Assembly: GCA_012797505.1 (NCBI GenBank)
Contig: JAAZOZ010000248.1
Span: forward strand, 1 to 24,829
Length of the DNA: 24,829 nucleotides
From: Smithella sp.
GTDB taxonomy: Bacteria; Desulfobacterota; Syntrophia; Syntrophales; Smithellaceae
Direction of reading: 5' to 3'
Shown: positions 1 to 7,842 of the stretch, piece after piece
Layout: every line of letters starts with the position of its first letter
How positions within the stretch are numbered: position 1 is the stretch's first letter
The notes under the pieces: model-generated
Told to the model about the DNA's origin: nothing
The model's database searches: none
What the model saw: only the letters and a program-made list of their open reading frames with translations
Position numbers and translations under genes: made by a program

Positions 1-50
1 ATCTTTAGATTTCTCGTCGCTCGCGCTCCTCGAAATGACATTTTTCAATG
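1..50. repeat. REP-like dispersed palindromic element (partial copy at window edge)
   Basis: This stretch after the xerC stop is non-coding. It holds an imperfect palindrome with ATTTC at 9-13 facing GAAAT at 32-36, and a GC-rich centre (TCGCTCGCGCTC). The 13-mer TCCTCGAAATGAC at 27-39 recurs exactly at 17869-17881 in another intergenic region. Short imperfect palindromes of this type, scattered between genes, are familiar in Desulfobacterota genomes. The element may continue left of the window, so its full length cannot be judged. Confidence 0.45.
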
Positions 51-58
51 GTCTCAAC

Positions 59-985
59 TCATGGCCTTTGCCTCTTCGCCCTGGGATGGGCTTTATCATA
101 AACTTCCATCAGGCGGTTGATGTTGACCGCCGTGTATTTCTGCGTCGTGGAGAGGCTTTCATGCCCCAGCATTTCCTGAATCGAACGCAAATCGGCGCCG
201 GCCGACAGCAAATGCGTGGCAAAGCTGTGCCGGAGCGCGTGCGGACTGATCTTTCGCCCGATGCCGCTTTTGGCGGTAGCCATATCCACAATGCGAGCAA
301 TGCTCCGGGTGGTGATCCGCCCGCCCCGCTCGTTCAAAAAAAGCGCGCCGCCCTTCCCTTCCCGGGAAAGCTTCCTCCTCAGATCCTCCGTGGCGGACAC
401 ATAGCGCCGGAGCGCCTCCAGCGCCCGTGTGCCTACGGGAACAATTCTCTCTTTTTTCCCCTTGCCGCGCACTTTGACCAGCGCGGCGCTCACATTGACA
501 TCGTCTTCATCCAGGCCGGCCAGCTCCGCCAGCCTGAGTCCTGATGAATAAAACAGCTCCAGCATCGCGGTGTTGCGCAGGCCGGAGGCGGATGCATCCG
601 ATCCGGACGCTTCCAAAAGATCAAAAGCTTCATCGACCGACAAAAACGTCGGTATATATTTTTCCACCTTCGGCGTCCGGACTCCCCGGGCCGGATTATT
701 CTTGACAATCCCTTCACGGACCAGAAACTTGTAAAACGCCCGCAGGGAGGATATTTTCCGGTTGATGGACGACTTTTTCAGCTTCCGGCCGTACAGAAAC
801 GCCATGTAGGACCGGACCGTGTCCGTCTGAGCATCCGTTACGGTGCTGTGCGCGGATGAATTGTCCCGGCTCTGCAAAAACCTGCCGTATTCCTCGATAT
901 CCGTCAGATAGGCCTTGCGGGTATGCTCCGACATGTTGCGCCGGACATCCAGAAATGTTCGAAAAGCGGCAAGCAGATCTTCCAT
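59..985 (-). CDS. xerC: Tyrosine recombinase XerC
   Basis: A site-specific tyrosine recombinase of the XerC/XerD family, which resolves chromosome dimers at dif together with a partner recombinase. The 308-residue length is normal. An N-terminal SAM-like DNA-binding domain covers about residues 1-90, and the catalytic domain follows from about 110. All catalytic residues are visible: R151 in SGLRLAEL, K175 in VRGKGKKER, H249 and R252 in HALRHSFATH, H275 in LGHES, and the nucleophile Y284 in TQKYT. It starts with ATG only 4 bases after the stop of the nuclease gene and is the last gene of the tsaD-rsmA-miaB-BFN-xerC operon. That housekeeping context and the intact catalytic set favour XerC over a phage or integron integrase. 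XerC versus XerD is assigned by overall similarity only. Confidence 0.9.
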   Translation of the reverse strand: MEDLLAAFRTFLDVRRNMSEHTRKAYLTDIEEYGRFLQSRDNSSAHSTVTDAQTDTVRSYMAFLYGRKLKKSSINRKISSLRAFYKFLVREGIVKNNPARGVRTPKVEKYIPTFLSVDEAFDLLEASGSDASASGLRNTAMLELFYSSGLRLAELAGLDEDDVNVSAALVKVRGKGKKERIVPVGTRALEALRRYVSATEDLRRKLSREGKGGALFLNERGGRITTRSIARIVDMATAKSGIGRKISPHALRHSFATHLLSAGADLRSIQEMLGHESLSTTQKYTAVNINRLMEVYDKAHPRAKRQRP

Positions 986-989
986 TTCT

Positions 990-1490
990 TCACATCTTGT
1001 ATTTTCCGAAATCTTCGGCGGATAAGTTCTCCAGAAATTCCTTTACTTTGTCTTCCTTGAATTTATCAATATCTGCAAGCTTGATTCCGAAGTCAATGTT
1101 GCGGGATTTTTCCAGAACGCTCTCCTCCACAAAAATCGACGCGTTGGCCCTCAACGCCAGCGCAATGGCGTCGCTGGGACGCGCGTCAATCCGGTAGGTC
1201 TGCCCGTCCCGCACCAGATACACGGTTGCGAAAAACGTATTGTTGCGAATATCGACAATTTCGATCCGGCTGACCGCAACGTCCAGGGCCTTGAGGAATT
1301 CGTGCATCAGGTCATGGGTCATCGGCCTGGAAAACACCACATGCTCCAGTTCCGTGGCGATGGCGCTGGCTTCGAACAAACCGATCCAGATCGGAATCGC
1401 TTTGCTTTCCTGCAGGTCTTTCAGGATGACGATCGGTGTGTTGGTGATCGGATCAATGGTCAATCCGGACACCTTCATCTCCAGCAGCAT
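990..1490 (-). CDS. Bifunctional nuclease (BFN, DUF151) family protein
   Basis: A protein of the bifunctional nuclease/DUF151 family, 166 residues from the preferred start. The family takes its name from a plant enzyme with RNase and DNase activity; the bacterial role is poorly defined. The family signature is clear: an N-terminal beta segment with PIVILKD, the IPIWIG motif, a conserved stretch ending RPMTHDLMHEFL, and the late block YRIDARPSDAIALALR. A longer reading from TTG at 1496 is possible, but a perfect AGGAGG at 1502-1497 touches that TTG and sits 6 bases before the ATG at 1490, so the ATG is preferred. The gene lies between miaB and xerC in the same operon, a frequent context for this family near tRNA-modification genes. 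Confidence 0.85.
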   Translation of the reverse strand: MLLEMKVSGLTIDPITNTPIVILKDLQESKAIPIWIGLFEASAIATELEHVVFSRPMTHDLMHEFLKALDVAVSRIEIVDIRNNTFFATVYLVRDGQTYRIDARPSDAIALALRANASIFVEESVLEKSRNIDFGIKLADIDKFKEDKVKEFLENLSAEDFGKYKM

Positions 1491-1496
1491 TCGCAA

Positions 1497-1502
1497 CCTC
1501 CT
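1497..1502 (-). promoter_or_regulatory. Shine-Dalgarno site deciding the BFN start
   Basis: AGGAGG on the minus strand, abutting the last base of the miaB stop codon (1504-1502). Its 6-base spacing to ATG 1490 makes that ATG the start, rather than the TTG that directly follows the site. Confidence 0.8.
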
Positions 1503-2827
1503 TATGATGAAATCTGTTTTCCCCGAAGCGAGTGCAGATACCCCCGCGATATTCTCACCGGGACGGTCCGGCCGATCAGCTCCGGACGTCCTTCAAAATT
1601 GACGATTTTCCAGCAACTCGTTCGCCCCGTCATATCCTGCCGGGAATTCCGGCTTGGCCCTTCCACCAGCACCTCCTGAACGCTGCCTTCCAGCGACGTA
1701 TTTTTTTCCTGTGTGTGCCGGTCCTGAAGGGCCTGCAATTCTTTGAGCCTCTGTCTTTTTTCAGCCTCCGGCACCTTTCCTGAAAGCGCCCCGGCCGCGG
1801 TTCCCTTACGTTCAGAATACTTGAACGAAAAAACCGAATCAAACCTGATTTTTTCCATCATGTCAATGGTTTCTTGATAATCTTTTCGGGTTTCTCCGGG
1901 AAAGCCGACAATGACGTCGGACGTGATGCTGATTTCGGGACACACCCGCCTCAACCGCGCCGTCTTTTCAAGATACTCTTCGGCTGTATATCCCCGGTTC
2001 ATCCGCTTTAAAATCCGGTTGGAGCCCGACTGCACCGGCAGATGAATGTGCCGGCAAAGCTTGCGCAGGCTTCCAAAGCAGCCGATCAGTTCATTCGAAA
2101 GGTCTTTGGGGTGGGATGTGGTAAAGCGAATTCTTTCAATCCCTTCAATCTCATTGATTTTTTTCAACAAAGACACAAAATCGTCTCCCCGGCCGGATTT
2201 CTTTCCATAGGAATTGACATTTTGCCCCAGGAGCGTCACTTCCCGGATGCCGCACCCGGCCAGTTTTTCAATTTCCCCGACAATGTCCTCCGGCTCCCGG
2301 CTTTTCTCCGGCCCCCGCAAATACGGAACGACGCAATAGGCGCAATAATTGTCGCATCCCTGCATAATGGACACAAAAGCGCTGATCGCCCCGTCCCGGG
2401 GCGGCGCGAAGATGCCCAGTGAATGAAGCGACGAGGAAAATCCGACTTCCGTGACGGGTTTGCGCTCCTTTTGAACGGCTTCCATCATTTCCGGCAGCCT
2501 GTGGATATTATGCGTGCCGAAAACCAGATCGACATTCCTCACGCGGCTGTGAACCCGCGCGCCCAGATGCTGGGCCAGACAGCCGGCGAACCCGACGATC
2601 AGATCCGGATTTTTTTCCTTCAGCTTCATCAGGCGGCCCAGTTCGGAAAACGCCTTTTGTTCGGCTTTCTCACGAATCGAACAGGTGTTGATCAGAATAC
2701 AGTCCGCCTTCGTGGAATCTTCCGTTTGTTCGTAGCCTTGCTCCGCAAGCAGAACCGCCATCTGCTCGGAGTCGTGGACGTTCATCTGACAGCCGAACGT
2801 CGTGATATGCAGATATTTTTTTCTCAT
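1502..2827 (-). CDS. miaB: tRNA-2-methylthio-N6-dimethylallyladenosine synthase MiaB
   Basis: A radical-SAM methylthiotransferase that converts i6A-37 to ms2i6A-37 in tRNAs reading UNN codons. At 441 residues it is full length. The N-terminal UPF0004 domain has the three cysteines of the auxiliary 4Fe-4S cluster at C13 (FGCQMN), C49 (NTCSIR) and C83 (GCLAQ). The radical-SAM cluster motif CxxxCxxC is C158-C162-C165 (GCDNYCAYC), followed by VPYLRGPEKSR. A C-terminal TRAM domain covers roughly residues 375-440. The NTCSIREKAEQK block and the GPEKSR region point to MiaB rather than MtaB or RimO. Only weak ribosome-binding sequence (GAGAAC) precedes the ATG. It is third in the tsaD operon, 42 bases after rsmA. 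Confidence 0.95.
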   Translation of the reverse strand: MRKKYLHITTFGCQMNVHDSEQMAVLLAEQGYEQTEDSTKADCILINTCSIREKAEQKAFSELGRLMKLKEKNPDLIVGFAGCLAQHLGARVHSRVRNVDLVFGTHNIHRLPEMMEAVQKERKPVTEVGFSSSLHSLGIFAPPRDGAISAFVSIMQGCDNYCAYCVVPYLRGPEKSREPEDIVGEIEKLAGCGIREVTLLGQNVNSYGKKSGRGDDFVSLLKKINEIEGIERIRFTTSHPKDLSNELIGCFGSLRKLCRHIHLPVQSGSNRILKRMNRGYTAEEYLEKTARLRRVCPEISITSDVIVGFPGETRKDYQETIDMMEKIRFDSVFSFKYSERKGTAAGALSGKVPEAEKRQRLKELQALQDRHTQEKNTSLEGSVQEVLVEGPSRNSRQDMTGRTSCWKIVNFEGRPELIGRTVPVRISRGYLHSLRGKQISS

Positions 2828-2869
2828 GCGGTTCTCATTTCAAAGCAAGGTGAGCCAAGCATTAATCCT

Positions 2870-3727
2870 TCACCCGCGGTTCGTCAATTGATTTTTCAGA
2901 AGGTTGCTCAGAGCGCCGAATTCCTCAACGGAAAGGGTTTCGCCCCGCCGTTTGCCGTCGATGCCGGCCTGATCCAGAGCAAATTTGATGTCCTCTTCAC
3001 TCAGTGCTTTCAAAAAGGCGGCCTGTTTTAAATTATTGGCAAGCATTTTTCGACGCTGGGCAAAAGAGGCTCTCACCAGACGGTTGAACAGCATTTCATC
3101 TTCAAGCGCAAACCGGGGCGCATCCAGAAATTCTCCCCGCAGGACGGAAGAGGAAACTTTTGGCGGCGGATAAAAACAACCGGGAGACACATCAAAAAGC
3201 TTTTTCAGATCCGCATACATCTGAAGCAATACTGAAGGCACTCCGTAGCTTTTACAGCCCGGCGGGGAAACAAGCCGTTCGACCACTTCCTTCTGGAGCA
3301 TCAACGTAAAGTCCCGGATGGCCGACCGGTGCGCCAGCAGGTGAAAAACAACGGGGCTGGAAATATGGTACGGAACGTTACCGACTACCTTAAGTTTTGC
3401 TTTGTATTGCTTTGATATATAAGTGAAATCAAATTTCAAGATATCGCCGGGAAAAATCTCCACACAGTCGAATTGGGCAAGCTCTTTCCGGAGGATTTCC
3501 ACCAGTCTGATGTCAATTTCCACAGCGATCAGCCGGCCGGCGCAGGGCGCAATATTTTGGGTCAAAACACCGAAGCCGGCGCCGATTTCCACAACAACGT
3601 CTTCCGGGGTGATCTTTCCGGCTGCCGCGATTTTATGGAGCGTGTTGAGATCCGTCAGAAACGACTGTCCGCGTCTTTTATCGGGCCGAATCCTGTATCG
3701 GTGAAGAATTTCTCCGGGTGTCGTCAT
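2870..3727 (-). CDS. rsmA: 16S rRNA (adenine(1518)-N(6)/adenine(1519)-N(6))-dimethyltransferase RsmA (KsgA)
   Basis: This class I methyltransferase dimethylates the two adjacent adenosines in the helix 45 loop of 16S rRNA during 30S maturation. Counted from the upstream ATG at 3748, the SAM-binding motif I is EIGAGFG at residues 54-60, the acidic ribose contact is E77 (AVEID), GDIL is at 101-104, and the catalytic NLPY-type motif reads NVPY at 124-127. KRRGQSFL near residues 24-31 is the usual N-terminal family block, and a C-terminal helical domain ends the protein. Two ATG starts exist. The 3748 start overlaps tsaD by 14 bases; the 3727 start leaves a 7-base gap and gives a normal-length N-terminus of 285 residues. 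I prefer 3727, but neither has a strong ribosome-binding site. Confidence 0.93.
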   Translation of the reverse strand: MTTPGEILHRYRIRPDKRRGQSFLTDLNTLHKIAAAGKITPEDVVVEIGAGFGVLTQNIAPCAGRLIAVEIDIRLVEILRKELAQFDCVEIFPGDILKFDFTYISKQYKAKLKVVGNVPYHISSPVVFHLLAHRSAIRDFTLMLQKEVVERLVSPPGCKSYGVPSVLLQMYADLKKLFDVSPGCFYPPPKVSSSVLRGEFLDAPRFALEDEMLFNRLVRASFAQRRKMLANNLKQAAFLKALSEEDIKFALDQAGIDGKRRGETLSVEEFGALSNLLKNQLTNRG

Positions 3728-3734
3728 GTCTCGT

Positions 3735-4760
3735 TCAGCCCCGCCCATCTTTGTTCGGAGGCGGCAAAACCAGAGGCCAGCGGGACACCGCGTTCAGATC
3801 CAGAGAATCGCTCCTGCCGTTTTCCAGCATGACCTCTCCCAGGGCAGCGACCATCGCCGCGTTGTCCGTGCACAAAATCATCGGCGGAAAAAACAGCTCT
3901 CTGCCTTCCTGAATCGCCGCCTCGGAAAACTTCCCGCGCAAACGACTGTTGGCGGCAACGCCGCCGCAAACGACAATCTGCGAAAGGTCGTTTTCCCGGG
4001 CGGCCCTGAGTGTTTTTTCCACCAGAACATCAACGATGGCTTCCTGGTAGCCGGCGGCAACGTCCGGAATCTCGTTTTGGACAAATGCCTTCCCCCGCTT
4101 CTTCATCATAACCAGCAGAGATGTTTTCAACCCGCTGAAGCTGAAATCCGGCGAATCCTTCATCGCCCGGGGGAAACAAAACAAATCGGGATTTCCTTCC
4201 CTGGCCATGCGGTCGATCACGACGCCCCCCGGATAGCCCAGATCGAGCAGCTTGGCCGCCTTGTCCAGCGCCTCGCCTGCCGCATCGTCCCTGGTCTGGC
4301 CCAGCAGCGCAAACCGGTGATAATCTTTCACCAGATACACATTCGTATGGCCGCCGGAAACCACGAGGGCGGCAAACGGAAACCGCGGTTTTTTCTCCCC
4401 CAGCAGAGACGCCATGATGTGCGCTTCGAGATGGTTGACGCCGACAAACGGAATGCCCAGCGCATAGGCCAGCGCCTTGGCGGTGGAAAGCCCGACCAAG
4501 AGCGATCCGATCAGCCCCGGCCCGCGGGTGACGGCAATGCCTTCCATATCCCGGAAGGCGGCGCCCGCGTCCCGGAGGGCCTGTTCAATCACGGGAGTAA
4601 TCGCCTCGATATGTTTGCGCGACGCGATCTCCGGCACCACGCCCCCGTAAGCGCTGTGATCCTTGATTTGCGAGGCAATCACGCTGGAGAGCAGCTTTCC
4701 GTCCCGGACGACGGCGGCCGCCGTTTCATCACAGGATGACTCGATTCCTAAAACGAACAA
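3735..4760 (-). CDS. tsaD: tRNA N6-adenosine threonylcarbamoyltransferase TsaD
   Basis: TsaD is the Kae1/YgjD-family catalytic subunit that transfers the threonylcarbamoyl group to A37 of ANN-decoding tRNAs, working with TsaB, TsaE and TsaC. The 341 residues include the N-terminal ASKHA signature GIESSCDETAAA (residues 5-16), the metal-binding HxxxH pair H110 and H114 (VNHLEAHIMA), VVSGGHTN in the middle, and the C-terminal metal aspartate near D299 (CTDNAAMVA). Translation begins at TTG 4760, because AAAGGAG lies 5-6 bases upstream and GIESSC directly follows; no ATG fits. It is the first gene of the five-gene minus-strand operon and diverges from nadB. Confidence 0.95.
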   Translation of the reverse strand: MFVLGIESSCDETAAAVVRDGKLLSSVIASQIKDHSAYGGVVPEIASRKHIEAITPVIEQALRDAGAAFRDMEGIAVTRGPGLIGSLLVGLSTAKALAYALGIPFVGVNHLEAHIMASLLGEKKPRFPFAALVVSGGHTNVYLVKDYHRFALLGQTRDDAAGEALDKAAKLLDLGYPGGVVIDRMAREGNPDLFCFPRAMKDSPDFSFSGLKTSLLVMMKKRGKAFVQNEIPDVAAGYQEAIVDVLVEKTLRAARENDLSQIVVCGGVAANSRLRGKFSEAAIQEGRELFFPPMILCTDNAAMVAALGEVMLENGRSDSLDLNAVSRWPLVLPPPNKDGRG

Positions 4761-4784
4761 ATGAACTCCTTTGTCATAATTTTC

Positions 4785-4814
4785 TTTACAAACCGCTGCA
4801 AAGGCTTATATAAA
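4785..4814 (+). promoter_or_regulatory. Candidate sigma-70 promoter of nadB
   Basis: TTTACA at 4785-4790 followed either by TATATA at 4807-4812 (16-base spacer) or TATAAA at 4809-4814 (18-base spacer). Transcription would start near 4820, about 50 bases before the nadB ATG. The -10 bases are shared with the oppositely oriented tsaD promoter. Confidence 0.5.
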
Positions 4815-4833
4815 AGCCCCCGGCATTTGTAAA
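4805..4833 (-). promoter_or_regulatory. Candidate sigma-70 promoter of the tsaD operon
   Basis: On the minus strand, TTTACA (4833-4828) and TATAAG (4810-4805) are separated by exactly 17 bases, and each matches 5 of 6 consensus positions. The predicted start near 4799 leaves a leader of about 40 bases before the TTG start of tsaD. It overlaps the nadB promoter, so the two RNA polymerase sites should exclude each other. Confidence 0.55.
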
Positions 4834-4871
4834 CAAACTTTTAGCGGCAGGAATGATCGGGCTCTTCTTTC

Positions 4872-6461
4872 ATGGAAATAAAAACGGACTTCCTCATCAT
4901 CGGCAGCGGGATCGCGGGGCTCAGCCTCGCCATCAAAGTGGCGCAGCTCGGATCGGTCGCCATTGTCACCAAAAAGGAAAAATCGGAATCCAACACCAAC
5001 TATGCCCAGGGCGGCATCGCCGCGGTAACGGACAAGACCGACAGCTTTGAAGAGCACATCAGCGACACGCTGGAATGCGGCGCAGGCCTCTGCCGGAAGG
5101 ACGTCGTTGAGTTTGTCGTGCGGGAAGCGCCGCCGCGCATTCAGGAGCTGATCGAATGGGGCGTCAATTTCACGAAATCGGAAGAGCCTCCCCACCTTTA
5201 TGACCTGGGCCAGGAAGGGGGACACCATCGCCGCCGGGTTCTTCATGCCAAAGACCTCACCGGCCAGGAAATCGAACGGGCGCTGCATGAAAAGGTCGCC
5301 GCGTTGAAAAACGTCCGGATTTATGAAAATCACATCGGCATCGACCTGATTTTGCAAAAAGACCCCCAGGGGCGGACGGTCAACTGTCTGGGCGCCTACG
5401 TGCTCGACATCAATCAAGACGAAATTCACACCTATCGCGCCAAATATACGATTTTATCGACGGGAGGCGCGGGCAAAGTGTATCTGATCACCACCAACCC
5501 GGACATCGCCACGGGCGACGGCATTGCCATGGCCTACCGCGCCGGCGCGAAAATCGCCAATATGGAATTCATCCAGTTTCATCCCACCTGCCTGTTCCAT
5601 CCGGAAGCCAAGGCGTTTCTGATCAGCGAAGCCGTGCGCGGCGAAGGCGGCATCCTGAAGTTAAAAAACGGTTCGACCTTCATGGAAAAATACCATCCCA
5701 TGAAAAGCCTCGCGCCGCGCGACGTGGTGGCCAAAGCCATCGACAACGAAATCAAGCAGTCCGGCGATGAATACGTCCTTCTGGACATCTCGCACCACAG
5801 CCGCGAATTTCTCCTGAACCGGTTTCCCAATATCTACGGCAAATGTCTGGAGTTCGGCATCGACATGGCCCGGGACCCGATTCCCATCGCCCCGGCGGCT
5901 CATTACATCTGCGGCGGTGTCGCGGTGGATCACTGCGGCAAAACCTCCATCGACAATCTGTTCGCCTGCGGGGAAGTTTCCTGCACCGGCCTGCACGGCG
6001 CGAACCGCCTGGCCAGCAACTCGCTTCTGGAGGCGCTGGTTTATTCACACCGGGTCTTTACAAAGATCGCCAAATCCTTCCGGCAGACTCCCATGAGCGC
6101 CGTGCCGATCCGACCCTGGGACCCCGGCGACACTTCGGCCAGCGACGACAATATCGTGATCACCAACAACTGGGATGAAATCCGCCGGTGCATGTGGAAC
6201 TACGCGGGCATCGTCCGTTCGGACAAACGCCTCGCGCGGGCCGAACGCCGGATCGACATGGTGCAGCGGGAAATTCACGAATACTACTGGAACTACAAGG
6301 TCACCAGGGATCTGATCGAACTGCGCAACATCACCACCGTGGCCAAGCTGATTGTGAAAAGCGCGCTGGCCCGGAAGGAAAGCCGCGGCCTGCATTTCAC
6401 GATGGATTATCCCGAAACGAAGGATGACTTCCTGAAAGACACGATCCTGGTAAAAAAATAA
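4872..6461 (+). CDS. nadB: L-aspartate oxidase NadB
   Basis: A cytoplasmic FAD enzyme that oxidises L-aspartate to iminoaspartate, the first step of de novo NAD synthesis; in anaerobes fumarate can serve as electron acceptor. The 529-residue length is typical. The dinucleotide-binding motif GxGxxG is at G11, G13 and G16 (IIGSGIAGLS). The fumarate-reductase-like block HHRRRVLHAKDLTG is near residues 118-131, HYICGGVAVD lies around residue 345, and GLHGANRLASNSLLEAL follows; these are all NadB/SdhA family hallmarks. The C-terminal helical domain with MWNYAGIVR separates NadB from succinate dehydrogenase subunits. The ATG has only weak upstream purine-rich sequence. The gene is alone on the plus strand; its partners nadA and nadC are not in the window. 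Confidence 0.95.
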   Translation: MEIKTDFLIIGSGIAGLSLAIKVAQLGSVAIVTKKEKSESNTNYAQGGIAAVTDKTDSFEEHISDTLECGAGLCRKDVVEFVVREAPPRIQELIEWGVNFTKSEEPPHLYDLGQEGGHHRRRVLHAKDLTGQEIERALHEKVAALKNVRIYENHIGIDLILQKDPQGRTVNCLGAYVLDINQDEIHTYRAKYTILSTGGAGKVYLITTNPDIATGDGIAMAYRAGAKIANMEFIQFHPTCLFHPEAKAFLISEAVRGEGGILKLKNGSTFMEKYHPMKSLAPRDVVAKAIDNEIKQSGDEYVLLDISHHSREFLLNRFPNIYGKCLEFGIDMARDPIPIAPAAHYICGGVAVDHCGKTSIDNLFACGEVSCTGLHGANRLASNSLLEALVYSHRVFTKIAKSFRQTPMSAVPIRPWDPGDTSASDDNIVITNNWDEIRRCMWNYAGIVRSDKRLARAERRIDMVQREIHEYYWNYKVTRDLIELRNITTVAKLIVKSALARKESRGLHFTMDYPETKDDFLKDTILVKK

Positions 6462-6488
6462 CCGGCTGCTGGAGTTTTTTGAATCTTC

Positions 6489-6518
6489 CGCGGGGAACGG
6501 CCGCGACCGTTCTCCGCG
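6489..6518 (+). terminator. Hairpin terminator between convergent nadB and purB
   Basis: A 12-bp stem (CGCGGGGAACGG at 6489-6500 with CCGTTCTCCGCG at 6507-6518, one G-U pair) and a 6-base loop are followed by TTTCATTT in the nadB direction. It sits a few bases past the purB stop, so it may also end purB transcripts, although the minus-strand side lacks a U-tract. Confidence 0.75.
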
Positions 6519-6524
6519 TTTCAT

Positions 6525-7820
6525 TTAACCACCGAAAACCCGTTCAAAGATGTAATCCAGATGCTTCAGGAAATGATTTACGTCGAAAATAGCGTCCAGG
6601 TCGGCGGCGTTCAGATGCTTTTGCACCCTTTCATCCTGCCCGAGGAGTTTGCGAAATTCGGTTCCCTCCTGCCAGGATTTCATCGCGTTTTCCTGAACGA
6701 TGGCATAGGCGTCTTCCCGCGTCGTACCCTTTTCAATGAGCGAAAGCAGAACTCTTTGCGAAAAGATCACACCGTGCGTCATGTTGAGATTGGCGAGCAT
6801 CCGGTCCGGATACACCACCAGCCTGTCCATCAAACCGGTAAAGCGCCCCAGCATGAAATCGAGCGCGATGGTGGCGTCCGGCGCGATCACCCGCTCCACT
6901 GAGGAGTGGCTGATGTCTCGCTCGTGCCATAAGGCGACATCTTCCAGGGCGGCCAGGGCGTAGGAACGCACCAGGCGGGACAGTCCGGAAATATTTTCCG
7001 AGAGCACCGGATTGCGCTTGTGGGGCATCGCCGAAGATCCTTTCTGCCCCGGAGAAAAATACTCCTCGGCCTCGCGCACTTCCGTTCTCTGCAGCAGGCG
7101 GATTTCCTGCGCGAACTTATCCAGCGAAGACGCGACAATCGCCAGCGTGGAAAAAAATTCCGCATGCCGGTCCCGCTGAACAATCTGAGACGCGACCGGA
7201 GCAGGCGCGAGGCCGAGCTTTTCGCAGACATACTCTTCCACAAACGGATCCACAAAAGAAAACGTGCCCACGGCGCCCGAGATTTTGCCGCAGGAGACGG
7301 CCTCGCGCGCGCGCTCCAGGCGCGCGCGGTTGCGCCGCATCTCCGCATACCACAGGGCCAGTTTCAAGCCGAAGGTGATCGGCTCGGCGTGAATGCCGTG
7401 CGACCGGCCGATCATCAGGGTCTTTTTATGCTCCAGGGCCCGTCTTTTCAGAACCGCCAGCAGGTCATCCAGATCTTCCAGAAGAAGGTCGGACGCCTCT
7501 TTGAGCTGCACCGCCAGCGCCGTGTCCAGAACATCCGAGGAGGTAAGCCCCATATGAATAAAACGGCCGTCTTCGCCGATGACCTCGGTCAGCGACGAAA
7601 CAAAGGCGATCACGTCATGCCGGGTGACCGCTTCGATTTCATCGATGCGGGCTGCGTTGATCACCGCTTTGGCTTTGATGTTGTCCACCGCCGCGGCCGG
7701 CGCGAGGCCGAGCTTCACCATCGCCTCGCAGGCCGCCACTTCCACATCCAGCCACTTGGCGTACTTGTTTTCCTGGCTCCAGATCGCCGCCATTTTTTCT
7801 CTTGAATATCGCGGAATCAC
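6525..7820 (-). CDS. purB: Adenylosuccinate lyase PurB
   Basis: PurB cleaves SAICAR to AICAR in purine synthesis and adenylosuccinate to AMP; both reactions release fumarate. The 431 residues match the short bacterial PurB class. Visible motifs include H68 in TRHDV, the GLTSSDVLDT substrate loop (residues 91-100), the catalytic-acid histidine H141 in SHGIHAEP, and the superfamily signature GSSAMPHKRNP at 261-271, whose flexible loop contains the catalytic serine S263. Translation starts at GTG 7820, with GAGGAG 6 bases upstream. It follows metK by 22 bases, so both are probably cotranscribed and under control of the metK leader. Confidence 0.95.
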   Translation of the reverse strand: MIPRYSREKMAAIWSQENKYAKWLDVEVAACEAMVKLGLAPAAAVDNIKAKAVINAARIDEIEAVTRHDVIAFVSSLTEVIGEDGRFIHMGLTSSDVLDTALAVQLKEASDLLLEDLDDLLAVLKRRALEHKKTLMIGRSHGIHAEPITFGLKLALWYAEMRRNRARLERAREAVSCGKISGAVGTFSFVDPFVEEYVCEKLGLAPAPVASQIVQRDRHAEFFSTLAIVASSLDKFAQEIRLLQRTEVREAEEYFSPGQKGSSAMPHKRNPVLSENISGLSRLVRSYALAALEDVALWHERDISHSSVERVIAPDATIALDFMLGRFTGLMDRLVVYPDRMLANLNMTHGVIFSQRVLLSLIEKGTTREDAYAIVQENAMKSWQEGTEFRKLLGQDERVQKHLNAADLDAIFDVNHFLKHLDYIFERVFGG

Positions 7821-7842
7821 AACTTTCTCCTCGTTGCCTGTT

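Noticed and set aside
59..985. Integron or phage integrase marking a mobile island
   Set aside because: The recombinase is embedded in a housekeeping operon, has normal XerC length, and there is no tRNA, attachment site or phage gene beside it.
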